Shown: positions 34,584 to 44,198, counted from the first letter of the stretch. The stretch: DNA of 64,000 bases from an uncultured Hyphomicrobiales bacterium (GCA_903847605.1 CAINED010000080.1:62001-126000), one strand, 5' to 3'. Made by a program: numbers and translations. Notes: generated from the sequence alone by a model not told the origin.

Positions 34584-35984
34584 ATGAGCGACGACGCGCA
34601 GGACTTCGTGCCGCCCTATCCCAAGCCGCTGGCGGAAAAGCCGGGCTGGTGGCGCTTGTGGCGCGAGGGACAGCGCTGCCCGCTGCGCGTCTTCACCGGC
34701 AGCGCCTACCGCATGAAGCTGGGCGAATCCGGCTTCCTGAGCCGCAAGCGGTACTTGCTCGTCGAGCCGTCGCTCGTCAAAAAAGTGCTTGAGGATCGCG
34801 AGGGCATTTATCCCAAGAGCGTCCTCGTCCGGCGCATGCTTTATCCCGTGATCGGCAACAGCATCTTCGTTTCAAACGGCGACGTGTGGCAGCGACAGCG
34901 ACGCTTGCTTGAGCCGGCCTTCGCGCAGACGCGTATACAGGCCGTGTTCGAGCGTATGAACGAAGCGGTCGACGACATGATCGCACGCATCTCGACAGTG
35001 CGCGATGGCGAAGTCTTCGATGTCGAACCGGAAATGACCCATGTCACGGCCGACGTCATATTCCGTACGATTTGTTCCGTCTCGCTCGACCAGTCCGGCG
35101 CGAAAGAGACCTACGAAGCTTTTCTAGAGTATCAGGCGCGCGCATACGGCGACATGTTGCTGGGATTGTTGCGGATGCCGACTTTCCTGTCACCGCGCTG
35201 GTGGCGCGCGAAAAAGGCGGCAAGACGCATTCGCGCCGTCATGGACCCGATGGTGCGCCACCGCTACGACATGCACGCGCGTGGCGAGCATGGTGGATAT
35301 AACGACATCTTGTCTGCTATGCTGAATGCAACGGATACGCAGTCAGGCGAGCACTTGCATTTCGAGTATGACGAACTCGTCGAACAGATCGCCATGCTGT
35401 TCCTTGCGGGACATGAGACTTCGGCGGCGGCGTTGTCCTGGGCGCTATATCTGATCGCCGCGCATCCTGAAATTCAGGAGCGCATGTATCGTGAGACTGT
35501 GGATGTCCTCGGCACGCGCGCTCCTCAATTCTCGGACATGAGGCGCTTGGCCCTCACGCGGAACGTCTTCCGGGAAACGCTGCGCCTCTATCCTTCCGTA
35601 CCTTTCTTCGCGCGCGATGCGACGCGTACCGAAATCATGCGCAAGAAAGTCATCAAGCCCGGCTCGATTCTATTGCTCTGTCCCTGGCTCAGCCACCGCA
35701 GCGAAATCATGTGGCAAAAGCCGCACGTATTCGACCCCGACCGCTTCGAGCGCGAAGAGACGCAGGAAAGCGTTCGCGACGCTTACTTTCCTTTCAGCTT
35801 CGGCCCGCGAGTCTGTCTCGGTGCGGCCTTCGCCTTGCAGGAGGCGACGCTGATCCTCGCGGCAATCGTGCGGGATTTCCATCTCGAAACGATTGCCGAC
35901 GACACGCCCGAGCCCGTTGCGCGCGCGACCTTGCGTTCGAGTGGCGGCACACGTTTGCGCATAACGCGGCGTGCAGCAGACTAA
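34584..35984 (+). CDS. Cytochrome P450
   Basis: The 466-aa product has the full P450 signature set: the I-helix oxygen-binding motif FLAGHETS, the K-helix ExxR in FRETLRLYP, and the heme loop FSFGPRVCLG with heme-ligand Cys411. It has no membrane anchor, so it is soluble and needs separate electron donors; no ferredoxin or reductase gene is nearby. The substrate is unknown. ATG at 34584 follows the hydrolase stop by 1 bp, with GGAAG about 8 nt upstream; GTG at 34566 is an alternative. It is convergent with the secretion adaptor gene, with 4 bp between stops. Confidence 0.95.
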   Translation: MSDDAQDFVPPYPKPLAEKPGWWRLWREGQRCPLRVFTGSAYRMKLGESGFLSRKRYLLVEPSLVKKVLEDREGIYPKSVLVRRMLYPVIGNSIFVSNGDVWQRQRRLLEPAFAQTRIQAVFERMNEAVDDMIARISTVRDGEVFDVEPEMTHVTADVIFRTICSVSLDQSGAKETYEAFLEYQARAYGDMLLGLLRMPTFLSPRWWRAKKAARRIRAVMDPMVRHRYDMHARGEHGGYNDILSAMLNATDTQSGEHLHFEYDELVEQIAMLFLAGHETSAAALSWALYLIAAHPEIQERMYRETVDVLGTRAPQFSDMRRLALTRNVFRETLRLYPSVPFFARDATRTEIMRKKVIKPGSILLLCPWLSHRSEIMWQKPHVFDPDRFEREETQESVRDAYFPFSFGPRVCLGAAFALQEATLILAAIVRDFHLETIADDTPEPVARATLRSSGGTRLRITRRAAD

Positions 35985-35988
35985 TCGC

Positions 35989-37830
35989 TCAGCGCTCGCG
36001 CATGGCCGCTGAGCCAACTTCGACAAGCGGCGTAAAGAGATAGGAGATGATCCGGCGGCTGCCGGTCTTGACCTCTATGGTCACGGCCATGCCCGGCAAG
36101 AGTTGAATACGGTCGTTCTCCGGGCCGATCTTGTCCTGCAGAGGTTTCAGCGTCACCTGATAGACGAGATTCTGCACACGCTGCGCGCCGCCTGTGCCTG
36201 TCGCACGTTGGGCCTGCGCCGGGTTGCCTTCCTGCAAGCTGGCCTCCGGCAGCGGTATCGCATCGCGCGCGATTTTCACGACTTTCGCTTCGATCATTCC
36301 CCACTTCGTAAAGGGGAAGGATTCGACCTTGATCGTCGCGTCCTGGCCTTCCTTGATGAAGCCGATGTCCTTGTTGGAAACATAGCCTTCGATTTCGAGG
36401 CCGAGACCCTCGGGCACGACGCGCATGATCTGCTCGCCCGCGGCCACCACCTGCCCGACATTAATGATGGACAATGCCTGAACGATTCCGGCGTTCGGCG
36501 CGCGCAAGAATGTGTTTTTTAGTCGCACATTGGCTTTGGCGAGGCGCTGCTCGACCTCGTCGCGCTGGCGTTGCGCTTGCAGCAGGCGCTGATTGTTGTC
36601 GGCTTCCGCATTCTGGAAATTCTTTTCGACTTCCCTGCCGAGAACGAGAAGACTTGCTTGTACTTCCTTGAGCTGGCCGCGCTGGATCGCCAGTTGCGTC
36701 TGTTGTTCGTTCAGCTTTTCGAGAGCGTCGATCACATTGGCGCGGGCGCCGGCGGCGCGCGCAACGAGCGTCTCGCGCATGTCGACACGCTCTTTCAGGG
36801 TAACGACGAATTGCTCCTGCGCCTCGATCGTTCCGCTGACGCGCGCCTCCTCTGCGTTCTTCTGTACGCGCTGCGCCTCAAGCGCTGCGACGATAGCGCG
36901 AAGCTGCGCGATGTCGCTGTCGAAAACGCGTTGCTCGCGCTGGCGGGCTTCTTCAGGCACATCGCCCGGCCAGTTTATCTTGACGACTTTTGAAAGGTTT
37001 TGCGTTCGATAAATTTCGTCCGCAGCCTGCCGCCGCGCGATCTCGGCTGAAAGCGAGGCGAGCAGCGCGCTTTGCGCGGTAACATCGGATTGCGCGTCGG
37101 ACGAGTCCATCTCGATCAGGACTTGTCCTTCCGTGACCCGCACGCCGTTCGCGACGTTGATGGCGCGCACCTTTCCGGTTTCGACGGGCTGCACGACATT
37201 GACGCGGCCGGTCGGCTGGAACTTGCCCTGCGCCACCGCCACGATGTCGATATGTCCGAAATAGGACCACGCCAAAGCGACCACGACGAAGAGGCAGATC
37301 GCCCCGAGCATGCGTATGCGCACGGGCGAAGGCGGCGTCTCCAGAATTTCGAGCGCCGCCGGCAGAAACTCCTGATCGCCGTCGACGATTTTTCTTTTCG
37401 CAGGCGCTTGCGGCGGCTTGGGCGCCTGTGCGCCATTCGCAGGGCTAGCTGTCGCAGGTGTCGGGCCAGCCGCCGTCGCAGCAGCGGGAGTATCGGAAAC
37501 GGAAGATGTGGTTGCGCCGCCGCCAGGGGTCGCGCTGACTGATGTTCCCTGTTGCGCCGTGCCGCCAACGACAGTCAGTTGCGGTGGTTGCGGTGGCGGC
37601 CCTGCGGCCTTTTGAGCGGCGGCCGCAATCTCCTTTTCGATGCGGGCGACGGTTTCGCGAAAGAGTTGCGTTTCGCGCTGAACGTCGCTTTCGGAAACGG
37701 GAGGCTCGATCGACTTGAGTTTGGCGAGAATGGCGCGATGCGCGCGATTGTAGATCTCGTTGCGCGTCTGCGGCGAAGGATCCTTCGCCTCCTGCAGCGC
37801 GCGCATGAGAATTTGATAATAGTCGACCAT
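35989..37830 (-). CDS. Type I secretion membrane-fusion (HlyD-family) adaptor with extended N terminus
   Basis: The 613-aa product contains a HlyD-type core. A membrane helix near 175-195 (MLGAICLFVVVALAWSYFG) is followed by GRVNVVQPVETGKVRAI, long coiled coils, and LQDKIGPENDRIQLLPGM with a C-terminal VEVKTGSRRIISYLFTPL. It joins the inner-membrane ABC exporter to an outer-membrane TolC-like channel. It is about 150 residues longer than usual. The extra N terminus has a helical domain (1-72) like that of the protein at 18030-19070, then a Pro/Ala-rich linker. The exporter gene lies 63 bp upstream on the same strand. Confidence 0.93.
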   Translation of the reverse strand: MVDYYQILMRALQEAKDPSPQTRNEIYNRAHRAILAKLKSIEPPVSESDVQRETQLFRETVARIEKEIAAAAQKAAGPPPQPPQLTVVGGTAQQGTSVSATPGGGATTSSVSDTPAAATAAGPTPATASPANGAQAPKPPQAPAKRKIVDGDQEFLPAALEILETPPSPVRIRMLGAICLFVVVALAWSYFGHIDIVAVAQGKFQPTGRVNVVQPVETGKVRAINVANGVRVTEGQVLIEMDSSDAQSDVTAQSALLASLSAEIARRQAADEIYRTQNLSKVVKINWPGDVPEEARQREQRVFDSDIAQLRAIVAALEAQRVQKNAEEARVSGTIEAQEQFVVTLKERVDMRETLVARAAGARANVIDALEKLNEQQTQLAIQRGQLKEVQASLLVLGREVEKNFQNAEADNNQRLLQAQRQRDEVEQRLAKANVRLKNTFLRAPNAGIVQALSIINVGQVVAAGEQIMRVVPEGLGLEIEGYVSNKDIGFIKEGQDATIKVESFPFTKWGMIEAKVVKIARDAIPLPEASLQEGNPAQAQRATGTGGAQRVQNLVYQVTLKPLQDKIGPENDRIQLLPGMAVTIEVKTGSRRIISYLFTPLVEVGSAAMRER

Positions 37831-37893
37831 GTTACAATCCGCTCCTCGGCGGATCGCCGACGCGTTGCCCGTTTCGCGAGTAAACCGGCGAAA

Positions 37894-40095
37894 TCATACT
37901 TCGCTCCGGTCGTTTTGCAGCGACCAGAGCCGCGCATAAAGCCCGTTTGGACGCGCCAGCAATTCGTCGTGGGTGCCCTGTTCGACGATGCGCCCGTCCG
38001 CCATTCCGATGATACGATTGCAGATGCGAACGGCGGCGAGCCGGTGCGCGATGATGATGACGGTGCGGTTGCGAACGATGTGCCTCATGTTGTTCTGGAT
38101 GATGCGCTCGCTTTCGTAATCGAGCGCCGAGGTCGCCTCGTCGAAAATCAGGATCGGCGGATTGGTCGCGAGCGCGCGGGCGATGGCGATGCGCTGACGC
38201 TGGCCGCCGGAAAGATTCGAGCCGCGTTCCTCGATGATCGTGTCGTAGCCATGCGGCATCTTGGCGATGAATTCGTCCGCGCCGGCGAGGCGCGCGACAT
38301 GGATCACCTGCGCGCGGGGCATGGCGGGATTGGCGAGTGCGATGTTGTCGTGGATCGAGCGATTGAAGAGCAGATTTTCCTGCAGGACGACGCCGATATT
38401 GCTGCGCAGCCATGACGGATTGACCTGGCTGAGATCGACGCCGTCGAGCATCACCTGGCCCTCGTTCGGCATGTAGAGGCGTTGCACGAGTTTCGTGAGC
38501 GTCGACTTGCCGGAGCCGGAGGGCCCGACAATGCCGATGACTTCGCCGGGCCGGATGTTGAGCCCGACGTTTTTGAGCACATCGGGCGTCTCGCTGGTGT
38601 AGCGGAACGTAACGTTGCGAAAGTCGATCATGCCCTTGGGCGGGGGCAGGGTGAGGCTGATCGCGGGGCGGGGCTCTTGCGGATGGTTAAGCACGTCGCC
38701 GAGGCGTTCTACCGAGACCTGCACCTGCTGGAAATCCTGCCAGAGTTGCGACAGTCGCAGGATAGGCTGCGTCACCTGATTGGCGATCATGTTGAAGGCG
38801 ATAAGTTCGCCGACGCTGAGTTCGCGATCGAGCACGGCTTTCGCACCGAAGAGAAGCAGCGCCGCTGTCGTCAGTTTTTGCACATATTGGATGGCGTTCT
38901 GGCCCATCGCACTGAGCATGGTCGCGTCGAAGGCGGTGCGCACGTAGGCGGCAAGGCGCTCTTCCCACTGCACCTGCATCACGGGCTCGACGGCAGCAGC
39001 TTTAACTGTCTGCACGCCGATCACGGTTTCCACGAGAAACTGCTGCGAAAGCGCGCCGCGATTGAACTTTTCCTTGATGGCGTCGCGCAGGCTTGGCCGG
39101 ATCAGCGTGGCGATGCCGAGATAAAGCGGGATCGAGGCTAGGACGATCAGCGTCAGCTTCCACGAGTAGAAGAAGAGCACGCCGATGAAGACGAAGGTGA
39201 AGAAGAGATCGAGCGCGGAAAACAAACCTTGCCCGGTGAGGAAGGCGCGGATGTTCTCAAGCTCACGGATGCGCGCGACTGTCTGGCCCGCGGCGCGGGT
39301 TTCGAAATAGCCGAGCGGCAGTCGCAAGAGATGATGAAACAGGCGCTGGCCCAGTTCGACGTCGATCCGGTTCGTCGTATGCGAGAGCGCATAGGTGCGC
39401 AGATATTGCAGCACCACATCGAACATGCCGAGGATGACGAGACCGATTACGATCACATAAAGCGTGTCGTAGCTCTGGTGCTGCAAAACCTTGTCGATGA
39501 CGACCTGGAAGAAGAGCGGCGTCACCAGCGCGAAGATCTGCACGAAGAAGGAGGCCAGCAGCACATGCAGCAGCGGCTTGCGGTAGCGCCAGATCGACGG
39601 CAGGAACCAGCGGAAGCCGAAGGTGCGCGGGTCTGCGCCGGGGCCGCCCCACTTGCGAGCGATGAGGATGGCGCGCGGCTCGAGCCGTTCGAAGACCTCC
39701 GCATCGTCCAATTCTTCGTCGCGGCGCGTGACCGGGTTGACGATGCGATGCTTGCCGGATGGCTGCACGCCGCCATAGACGACGTAATGCCCGCCGTGTT
39801 CTTCCTTCAGCTTGCCGATGGCGGGCGTCGGGATTTCCGACAGGCGTTCCAGCGTTTTCACGGGCACGGCGCGCGCTTTTACGCCGATAAGATTGGCCGC
39901 GCGTAAAATATCCCGCTCGTCCGATTGCTTTTCGCCGAGCGCGAGTTCCCGCCCCACTGCGATCGGGTCGGCGGCGATGCGATAGAAGCCGGCAATGCCG
40001 GTGAGAGCGCGCAAGCCGAAATCGAGTTTCGGCTTGACGATATCCTCGGGCTTCTCGGCGTCCTCCGGCGAACCGGTCGTCGGCGCATCTGTCAT
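37894..40095 (-). CDS. Type I secretion ABC exporter (HlyB/LapB-like)
   Basis: The 733-aa product has three parts. An N-terminal C39-like domain (about 45-135) shows no obvious catalytic Cys, as in RTX exporters. A six-helix membrane domain follows, starting near 175. The C-terminal ATPase has Walker A GPSGSGKSTLTKL, signature NLSGGQRQRIAIARAL and Walker B ILIFDEATSALDYES. It exports proteins directly to the outside with the adaptor encoded downstream. The RTX proteins at 57405-60077 and 61391-64000 are natural candidate substrates, although they are about 20 kb away. No tolC-like gene is present in the window. Confidence 0.94.
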   Translation of the reverse strand: MTDAPTTGSPEDAEKPEDIVKPKLDFGLRALTGIAGFYRIAADPIAVGRELALGEKQSDERDILRAANLIGVKARAVPVKTLERLSEIPTPAIGKLKEEHGGHYVVYGGVQPSGKHRIVNPVTRRDEELDDAEVFERLEPRAILIARKWGGPGADPRTFGFRWFLPSIWRYRKPLLHVLLASFFVQIFALVTPLFFQVVIDKVLQHQSYDTLYVIVIGLVILGMFDVVLQYLRTYALSHTTNRIDVELGQRLFHHLLRLPLGYFETRAAGQTVARIRELENIRAFLTGQGLFSALDLFFTFVFIGVLFFYSWKLTLIVLASIPLYLGIATLIRPSLRDAIKEKFNRGALSQQFLVETVIGVQTVKAAAVEPVMQVQWEERLAAYVRTAFDATMLSAMGQNAIQYVQKLTTAALLLFGAKAVLDRELSVGELIAFNMIANQVTQPILRLSQLWQDFQQVQVSVERLGDVLNHPQEPRPAISLTLPPPKGMIDFRNVTFRYTSETPDVLKNVGLNIRPGEVIGIVGPSGSGKSTLTKLVQRLYMPNEGQVMLDGVDLSQVNPSWLRSNIGVVLQENLLFNRSIHDNIALANPAMPRAQVIHVARLAGADEFIAKMPHGYDTIIEERGSNLSGGQRQRIAIARALATNPPILIFDEATSALDYESERIIQNNMRHIVRNRTVIIIAHRLAAVRICNRIIGMADGRIVEQGTHDELLARPNGLYARLWSLQNDRSEV

Positions 40096-40297
40096 GGTGG
40101 CGGCTGAAAGTCCTTGGGGGCGAATTGGAGCGCCGGGCGCTTTAGCGTCCCGCTTAGCACACCAGTGTTACAGCAGGAACGGCGCAGGCGCGACAGTCGT
40201 TAAAATGCAGATCAACCTCTCGGCATTAAGCCTAATTCTGGGTCGTTTGTCACAAGAGCGGGTGGTTTGCGCCGCCTTCGCGCTGTAAGTTGCGAAT

Positions 40298-41671
40298 ATG
40301 TACTGGCGGTGCGAATCCATTGCGAAAGTCGGGCTTTTCGCCCTGTTGCTCGCGATTGCGCCTTTTGGGGTGTGGGCTCAGTCGCTGCCGGGCAGCGATG
40401 CCCAGACGGCGTTTGATGCCGGCGATTACGCGCGCGCGCTCGAACTCTCCCTGCCGCTGGCGCAGAAGGGCGATCCGGCCGCCAATTACCGGATCGGGCT
40501 GATTCGAGACCGGGGATTGGCCGGACCGGCCGATCCCGTGGATGCCCGGCGCTTTTTGAGAGTGGCGGCGGAAGCCGGAGATGCGAGGGCGCAGGTGGCG
40601 CTGGGCGCAAACTTCGTCAATGCGGAGGGCGAGGCGCGCGACCCGAAGGCCGCACTCGACTGGTTCCGGCAGGCGGCGGAGGCGGGCGACCGCGAGGGGC
40701 AGGCTTGGCTCGGCCATGTCTATCAGAACGGCATCGGCGTCGATCAGGACTATGGCGCCGCGCTCCGCTTCTACCGGCTTGCGGCTGCGCAGGGCCATGC
40801 CGCCGCGCAGAACAATCTCGGCTATCTCTATCACCACGGCCTTGGCGTCGAGCGCGATCATGTTCAGGCGCTGCGCTGGTATCTCGGAGCTGCCGATGCA
40901 GGCGACGCCGTTGCACGCTTCAATGTCGGCGTGCTCTTCGAGCACGGGCTCGGTGTGAAGCAGAGTTATGCGGAGGCGCTCAAGCACTACAGGCAGGCGG
41001 CGGAGGAGGGACTTGCGCGCGCGCAGGCCGCCGTCGGGAATTTCTACGCCAAGGGTCTCGGCGTCGCCCGCGACTTTCCCCAAGCCTTGAAATGGTACAC
41101 CGCGGCGGCGGAGCAGGGCGATGCTTCCGCCATCAATGGCCTTGCCTCCTTTCACCTTTATGGACTTGGCGTGAAACGCGATGCTGCCGTCGCCGCCGAA
41201 CAATATCGCAAGGCCGCCGAACTGGGGCTTGCGGAAGCGCAGAACAATCTCGGCTTCTTCTATCAGCAGGGCACGGGCGTGAAGCAGGACTTTGGCGAAG
41301 CGCTCAAATGGTATCGCCTCGCAGCCGGGCAAGGTTACGCCATCGCCCATTACAACATCGCAGTCCTCTTCATGCGCGGGCAAGGCGTGAAGCGCGATGT
41401 GGGCGAAGCGCTCAAATGGTATCGCTCGTCGGCGGCGCTCGGCCATTTCGCCGCGCAATATGCGCTCAGCGGCATTTACGCGGAGGGGCAGGGCGTAGCG
41501 AAAGATTTGCCGAAGGCGAAGATGTGGGCGGAAATCGCGATGCGCAGCGGCTTTGACGCTGCCAAAGCCCGCCACGACGCGATCATCGCGCAGATGAATC
41601 CTGCGCAATTGGAACGCTCGCAAAAGCTCGTGCAGAAATGCATCGAGAGCGAGTTGAAGGAGTGCGGGTAA
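40298..41671 (+). CDS. Exported Sel1-repeat protein
   Basis: The 457-aa product begins with a signal peptide (LFALLLAIAPFGVWAQ, cleavage near 28) and then consists of about ten Sel1/TPR-like repeats of roughly 36 residues, with the pattern A..LG..Y..G.GV..D...A..WY..AA. Such proteins act as periplasmic or surface scaffolds. The C-terminal 30 residues after the repeats contain Cys residues. The gene diverges from the type I exporter gene across 202 bp and ends 10 bp before the 3' end of the convergent tRNA gene. No specific partner can be named. Confidence 0.9.
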   Translation: MYWRCESIAKVGLFALLLAIAPFGVWAQSLPGSDAQTAFDAGDYARALELSLPLAQKGDPAANYRIGLIRDRGLAGPADPVDARRFLRVAAEAGDARAQVALGANFVNAEGEARDPKAALDWFRQAAEAGDREGQAWLGHVYQNGIGVDQDYGAALRFYRLAAAQGHAAAQNNLGYLYHHGLGVERDHVQALRWYLGAADAGDAVARFNVGVLFEHGLGVKQSYAEALKHYRQAAEEGLARAQAAVGNFYAKGLGVARDFPQALKWYTAAAEQGDASAINGLASFHLYGLGVKRDAAVAAEQYRKAAELGLAEAQNNLGFFYQQGTGVKQDFGEALKWYRLAAGQGYAIAHYNIAVLFMRGQGVKRDVGEALKWYRSSAALGHFAAQYALSGIYAEGQGVAKDLPKAKMWAEIAMRSGFDAAKARHDAIIAQMNPAQLERSQKLVQKCIESELKECG

Positions 41672-41680
41672 GCGCTGGAA

Positions 41681-41755
41681 TGGTGGGCGCGACAGGGATT
41701 GAACCTGTGACCCCTCCCGTGTGAAGGGAGTGCTCTCCCGCTGAGCTACGCGCCC
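41681..41755 (-). tRNA. tRNA-Val (anticodon CAC), CCA encoded
   Basis: The minus strand folds as a standard 75-nt cloverleaf. The acceptor stem GGGCGCG pairs with CGCGCCC, the D stem GCTC pairs with GAGC, and the anticodon stem CTCCC/GGGAG encloses loop TTCACAC with anticodon CAC. The T arm is ACAGG/CCTGT with loop TTCAATC. A discriminator A and CCA end at 41681. CAC reads the valine codon GUG. Confidence 0.96.
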
Positions 41756-42151
41756 GGGGCGTCGACCGCCGGAAGCGCCGTATATCCCGGCAGTCCCCCT
41801 GCAAGTCAAGCCGCCCCTGCAAATCGGCGCATATTCCCTGCTTGCCCGGAAGGCCCGCAAAGCGCTGCATTCCCCCGGGTTTCCGTCGGCATGGCTGACG
41901 GAAAAATTTAGCGTCAGTGGTTTCTGAACGGAAGCGGCGAAAATCCCGGCAAATTCTCCAAATCCTGAAAAATGAGGCGATTAGTCAGCGCTTTACCCAG
42001 GGGCAGTGTGACAGATGCCTAACGCGCATTAACGTTCGAACGTGGGCCGAAGCGTAATTTCGTTAGGAATTACAGGATTATAAAGATCGGCAGCGAGTTT
42101 GGATAAAATGCCGCGAAAGCCCGTGGTGATCCAGATTCCGGGAGCCGTACC
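41756..42151. other. 396-bp intergenic region between tRNA-Val and the TadG-like gene
   Basis: No gene is seen. The right half holds likely regulatory sequence for the TadG-like gene. There is a perfect 12-bp palindrome ACGTTCGAACGT (42032-42043), an inverted repeat GTAATT/AATTAC (42054-42059, 42068-42073), and a TATAAA -10-like box at 42079-42084, about 70 bp before the start codon. The left half would contain the leftward tRNA promoter, but no convincing boxes were picked out. Confidence 0.4.
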
Positions 42152-43399
42152 ATGCAGTCGCCCAGACAGCCGGAAGGAAGCAGCTTCATTTCCCGCACAC
42201 GCACGACCTTGCGCCGCTTCGCGCGCTGCGAGGGTGGCAATGTCGCGATGATGCTGGGCCTCGCGACCATCGGCATCATGGGCGCGACAGGCCTCGCCGT
42301 CGATTTCACCCGTCAGAGCAATGCCAGCTCCGCCCTGCAATCGGCAGTGGACAGCGTGGCGCTTGGCGTCGCCAAGGAAATCGACACGCTGAACGCCGCG
42401 CAACTATCGGCGCGCGCAGAAGCTATTTTTGCCGCGATCACCGCCAGCGGTCCGCTTGCGGGCTTGCCGATCTCGGCGGTCTATACCACCTCGCCGTCGA
42501 AGTCGTTGCGGGTCACCGTCAATTCCACGATGCCATCGATGTTCGGCGGACTCTTTGGCATCGGCAATCTGCCGCTGAATGCGCAGGCGGTGATTCCAAT
42601 TTCCACCAAGCCGGCAGAAATCGCGCTCGTCATGGACAATACCGGCTCGATGAGCGGCCGGAGCAAGATGACCGAACTGAAAAAGGCCGCGACCAATCTC
42701 GTCAACGCCATGCAGACGGCTTCAACCACAAGCGCCAACGAGATCAAGATTTCGCTCGTGCCGTTTGGGAAAGAAGTAAATATCGGAGCCGGCGCTGCAT
42801 CGCAGCCGTGGATCGACTGGTCCAGCTATTCTGGCCGCAAGTCGGACTGGGAAGGGTGTGTGGCGGATCGCGACCAGCCGAACGATACCAATGCGAGCAA
42901 GCCGACCGACGACAGCGACACATGGTATCCTGCCAAGTCGAATTGCGGCCTCGCGCCGATCATGCCGATGACGACCGACTGGAGCGCGCTGAAAACCCGC
43001 ATCGGCGAAATGAAGCCTTCCGGCACGACGAACCTGACCATCGGCCTTGCCTGGGGCTTCAACATGATGACGCCCGGCGCGCCGCTCTCGACCGCCAGCG
43101 CGACACCGGAAAAGTACAATCACTACATGATCCTGCTGACGGACGGCGTGAACACGCAGAATCGCTGGACTTCAAGTTCGGTCTCCATCGACGCACGCAC
43201 TCTGGAAGCCTGTTCCAAGGTCAAGGCGGCGGGCATCCAGCTCTTCACCGTGCGCGTGATCGACGGCAACGCCAATCTCCTGAGAACCTGCGCCAGCTCG
43301 CCGGACATGTTCTACGACGTCAGTGACGCCTCGCAGCTTTCCGCGGTCTTCGACAAGATCGGCACTGCCGTGAAAAACGCGCTGTACCTCCAGCGCTGA
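42152..43399 (+). CDS. TadG-like pilus-assembly protein with von Willebrand factor A domain
   Basis: The 415-aa product has an N-terminal TadE/TadG-type segment (GGNVAMMLGLATIGIMGATGLAVDF) that anchors it in the membrane. A von Willebrand A domain has its metal-site motif VMDNTGSMSG near residue 160 and a second element LTDGVNTQ near 328. Cys residues between these may form disulfides outside the cytoplasm. TadG proteins contribute to Flp/Tad pilus assembly, but no other tad gene is in the window, so this may be a solitary paralogue. A strong terminator follows the stop codon. Confidence 0.88.
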   Translation: MQSPRQPEGSSFISRTRTTLRRFARCEGGNVAMMLGLATIGIMGATGLAVDFTRQSNASSALQSAVDSVALGVAKEIDTLNAAQLSARAEAIFAAITASGPLAGLPISAVYTTSPSKSLRVTVNSTMPSMFGGLFGIGNLPLNAQAVIPISTKPAEIALVMDNTGSMSGRSKMTELKKAATNLVNAMQTASTTSANEIKISLVPFGKEVNIGAGAASQPWIDWSSYSGRKSDWEGCVADRDQPNDTNASKPTDDSDTWYPAKSNCGLAPIMPMTTDWSALKTRIGEMKPSGTTNLTIGLAWGFNMMTPGAPLSTASATPEKYNHYMILLTDGVNTQNRWTSSSVSIDARTLEACSKVKAAGIQLFTVRVIDGNANLLRTCASSPDMFYDVSDASQLSAVFDKIGTAVKNALYLQR

Positions 43400-43422
43400 G
43401 TAATTGCTGGCTCCCAGCTCGA

Positions 43423-43448
43423 AGGCGGCGTCGCAAGCGCCGCCTTTT
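43423..43448 (+). terminator. Intrinsic terminator after the TadG-like gene
   Basis: AGGCGGCG (43423-43430) pairs with CGCCGCCT (43438-43445) around the loop TCGCAAG and is followed by TTTT. It lies 24 bp after the stop codon of the TadG-like gene and separates it from the tetR unit. Confidence 0.85.
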
Positions 43449-43516
43449 CCATTTTCGGGCGCATTCTGCGAATGGACGCCAAAAGTAAGCGTAACGGGAA
43501 CATTTGCCTTGCATAA

Positions 43517-43534
43517 ATACCAACTGGTTGGTAT
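43517..43534. promoter_or_regulatory. Probable TetR-family operator upstream of tetR
   Basis: ATACCAAC-TG-GTTGGTAT (43517-43534) is a perfect inverted repeat with 8-bp half-sites and a 2-bp centre. It lies 23 bp before the ATG of the TetR-family gene, in the likely core promoter. Its position and symmetry suggest autorepression of the whole unit. Confidence 0.7.
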
Positions 43535-43557
43535 GTAGAAAGCATTGGAGATTGCAA

Positions 43558-44178
43558 ATGCCCCCCAAGGACCACGGCACGGCCCGGCAGAAAATTCTCG
43601 ACGCGGCGCTGCATCTGATCCGCGCTCAGGGATTTTCGGCCACCTCGGTGGACGAACTTTGCGCCGCCGCGGGCGTTACCAAGGGAGCCTTTTTCCATCA
43701 CTTTCACAGCAAGGAGGATCTCGGCGTGGCCGCCGCCGCCTATTTCTCCGCTTTCGCTGACAAGATTTTCGCCGAGGCGCCGTATCGCGCGCGCAAAAGT
43801 CCGCTCGATCGGCTGCTGGGCTATGTCGATTTCCGCAAGGCGATCCTGCAGGGCGAACTGCCCAATTTCACCTGTCTTGTCGGCACGATGGTTCAGGAAG
43901 CCTACGACTCTCATCCGGCCATCCGCGAAGCCTGCAACCGCTCGATCAGCGATCACGCCGCCATGGTTGAGCAGGATATCGCTCTGGCCATTGAAGAGCG
44001 TGGCCTGAAGCCGGAATGGAGCTCGCAAAGCCTCGCCCTTCACACGCAGGCTGTTCTGCAGGGCGCGTTCGTTCTCGCCAAGGCGAAACACGGCGCGGAC
44101 GTCGCCGCATCAAGCCTCGATCATCTGCGCCGCTACATCGAACTGCTGTTCGGCGTGAAACAGTCCCAAGCCACTTAA
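43558..44178 (+). CDS. TetR-family transcriptional regulator
   Basis: The 206-aa product has an N-terminal helix-turn-helix (TARQKILDAALHLIRAQGF, then TSVDELCAAAGVTKGAFFHHFHSKEDL) and a C-terminal ligand domain with the GTMVQEAYDSHPAIREAC region. The F(F/Y)HHF motif is typical of the family. ATG at 43558 is chosen; an in-frame TTG at 43504 would place the operator within the coding region. It is the first gene of a seven-gene unit of small enzymes, which it probably represses together with itself through the repeat at 43517-43534. The inducer is unknown. Confidence 0.92.
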   Translation: MPPKDHGTARQKILDAALHLIRAQGFSATSVDELCAAAGVTKGAFFHHFHSKEDLGVAAAAYFSAFADKIFAEAPYRARKSPLDRLLGYVDFRKAILQGELPNFTCLVGTMVQEAYDSHPAIREACNRSISDHAAMVEQDIALAIEERGLKPEWSSQSLALHTQAVLQGAFVLAKAKHGADVAASSLDHLRRYIELLFGVKQSQAT

Positions 44179-44198
44179 TCAAGAGAGAAGGACAGGCC

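Noticed and set aside
41886-41912. CCGTC...GACGG hairpin followed by AAAAA as a terminator
   Set aside because: The A-run is on the wrong side for a terminator in either direction given the flanking genes; it is left as an unassigned palindrome.
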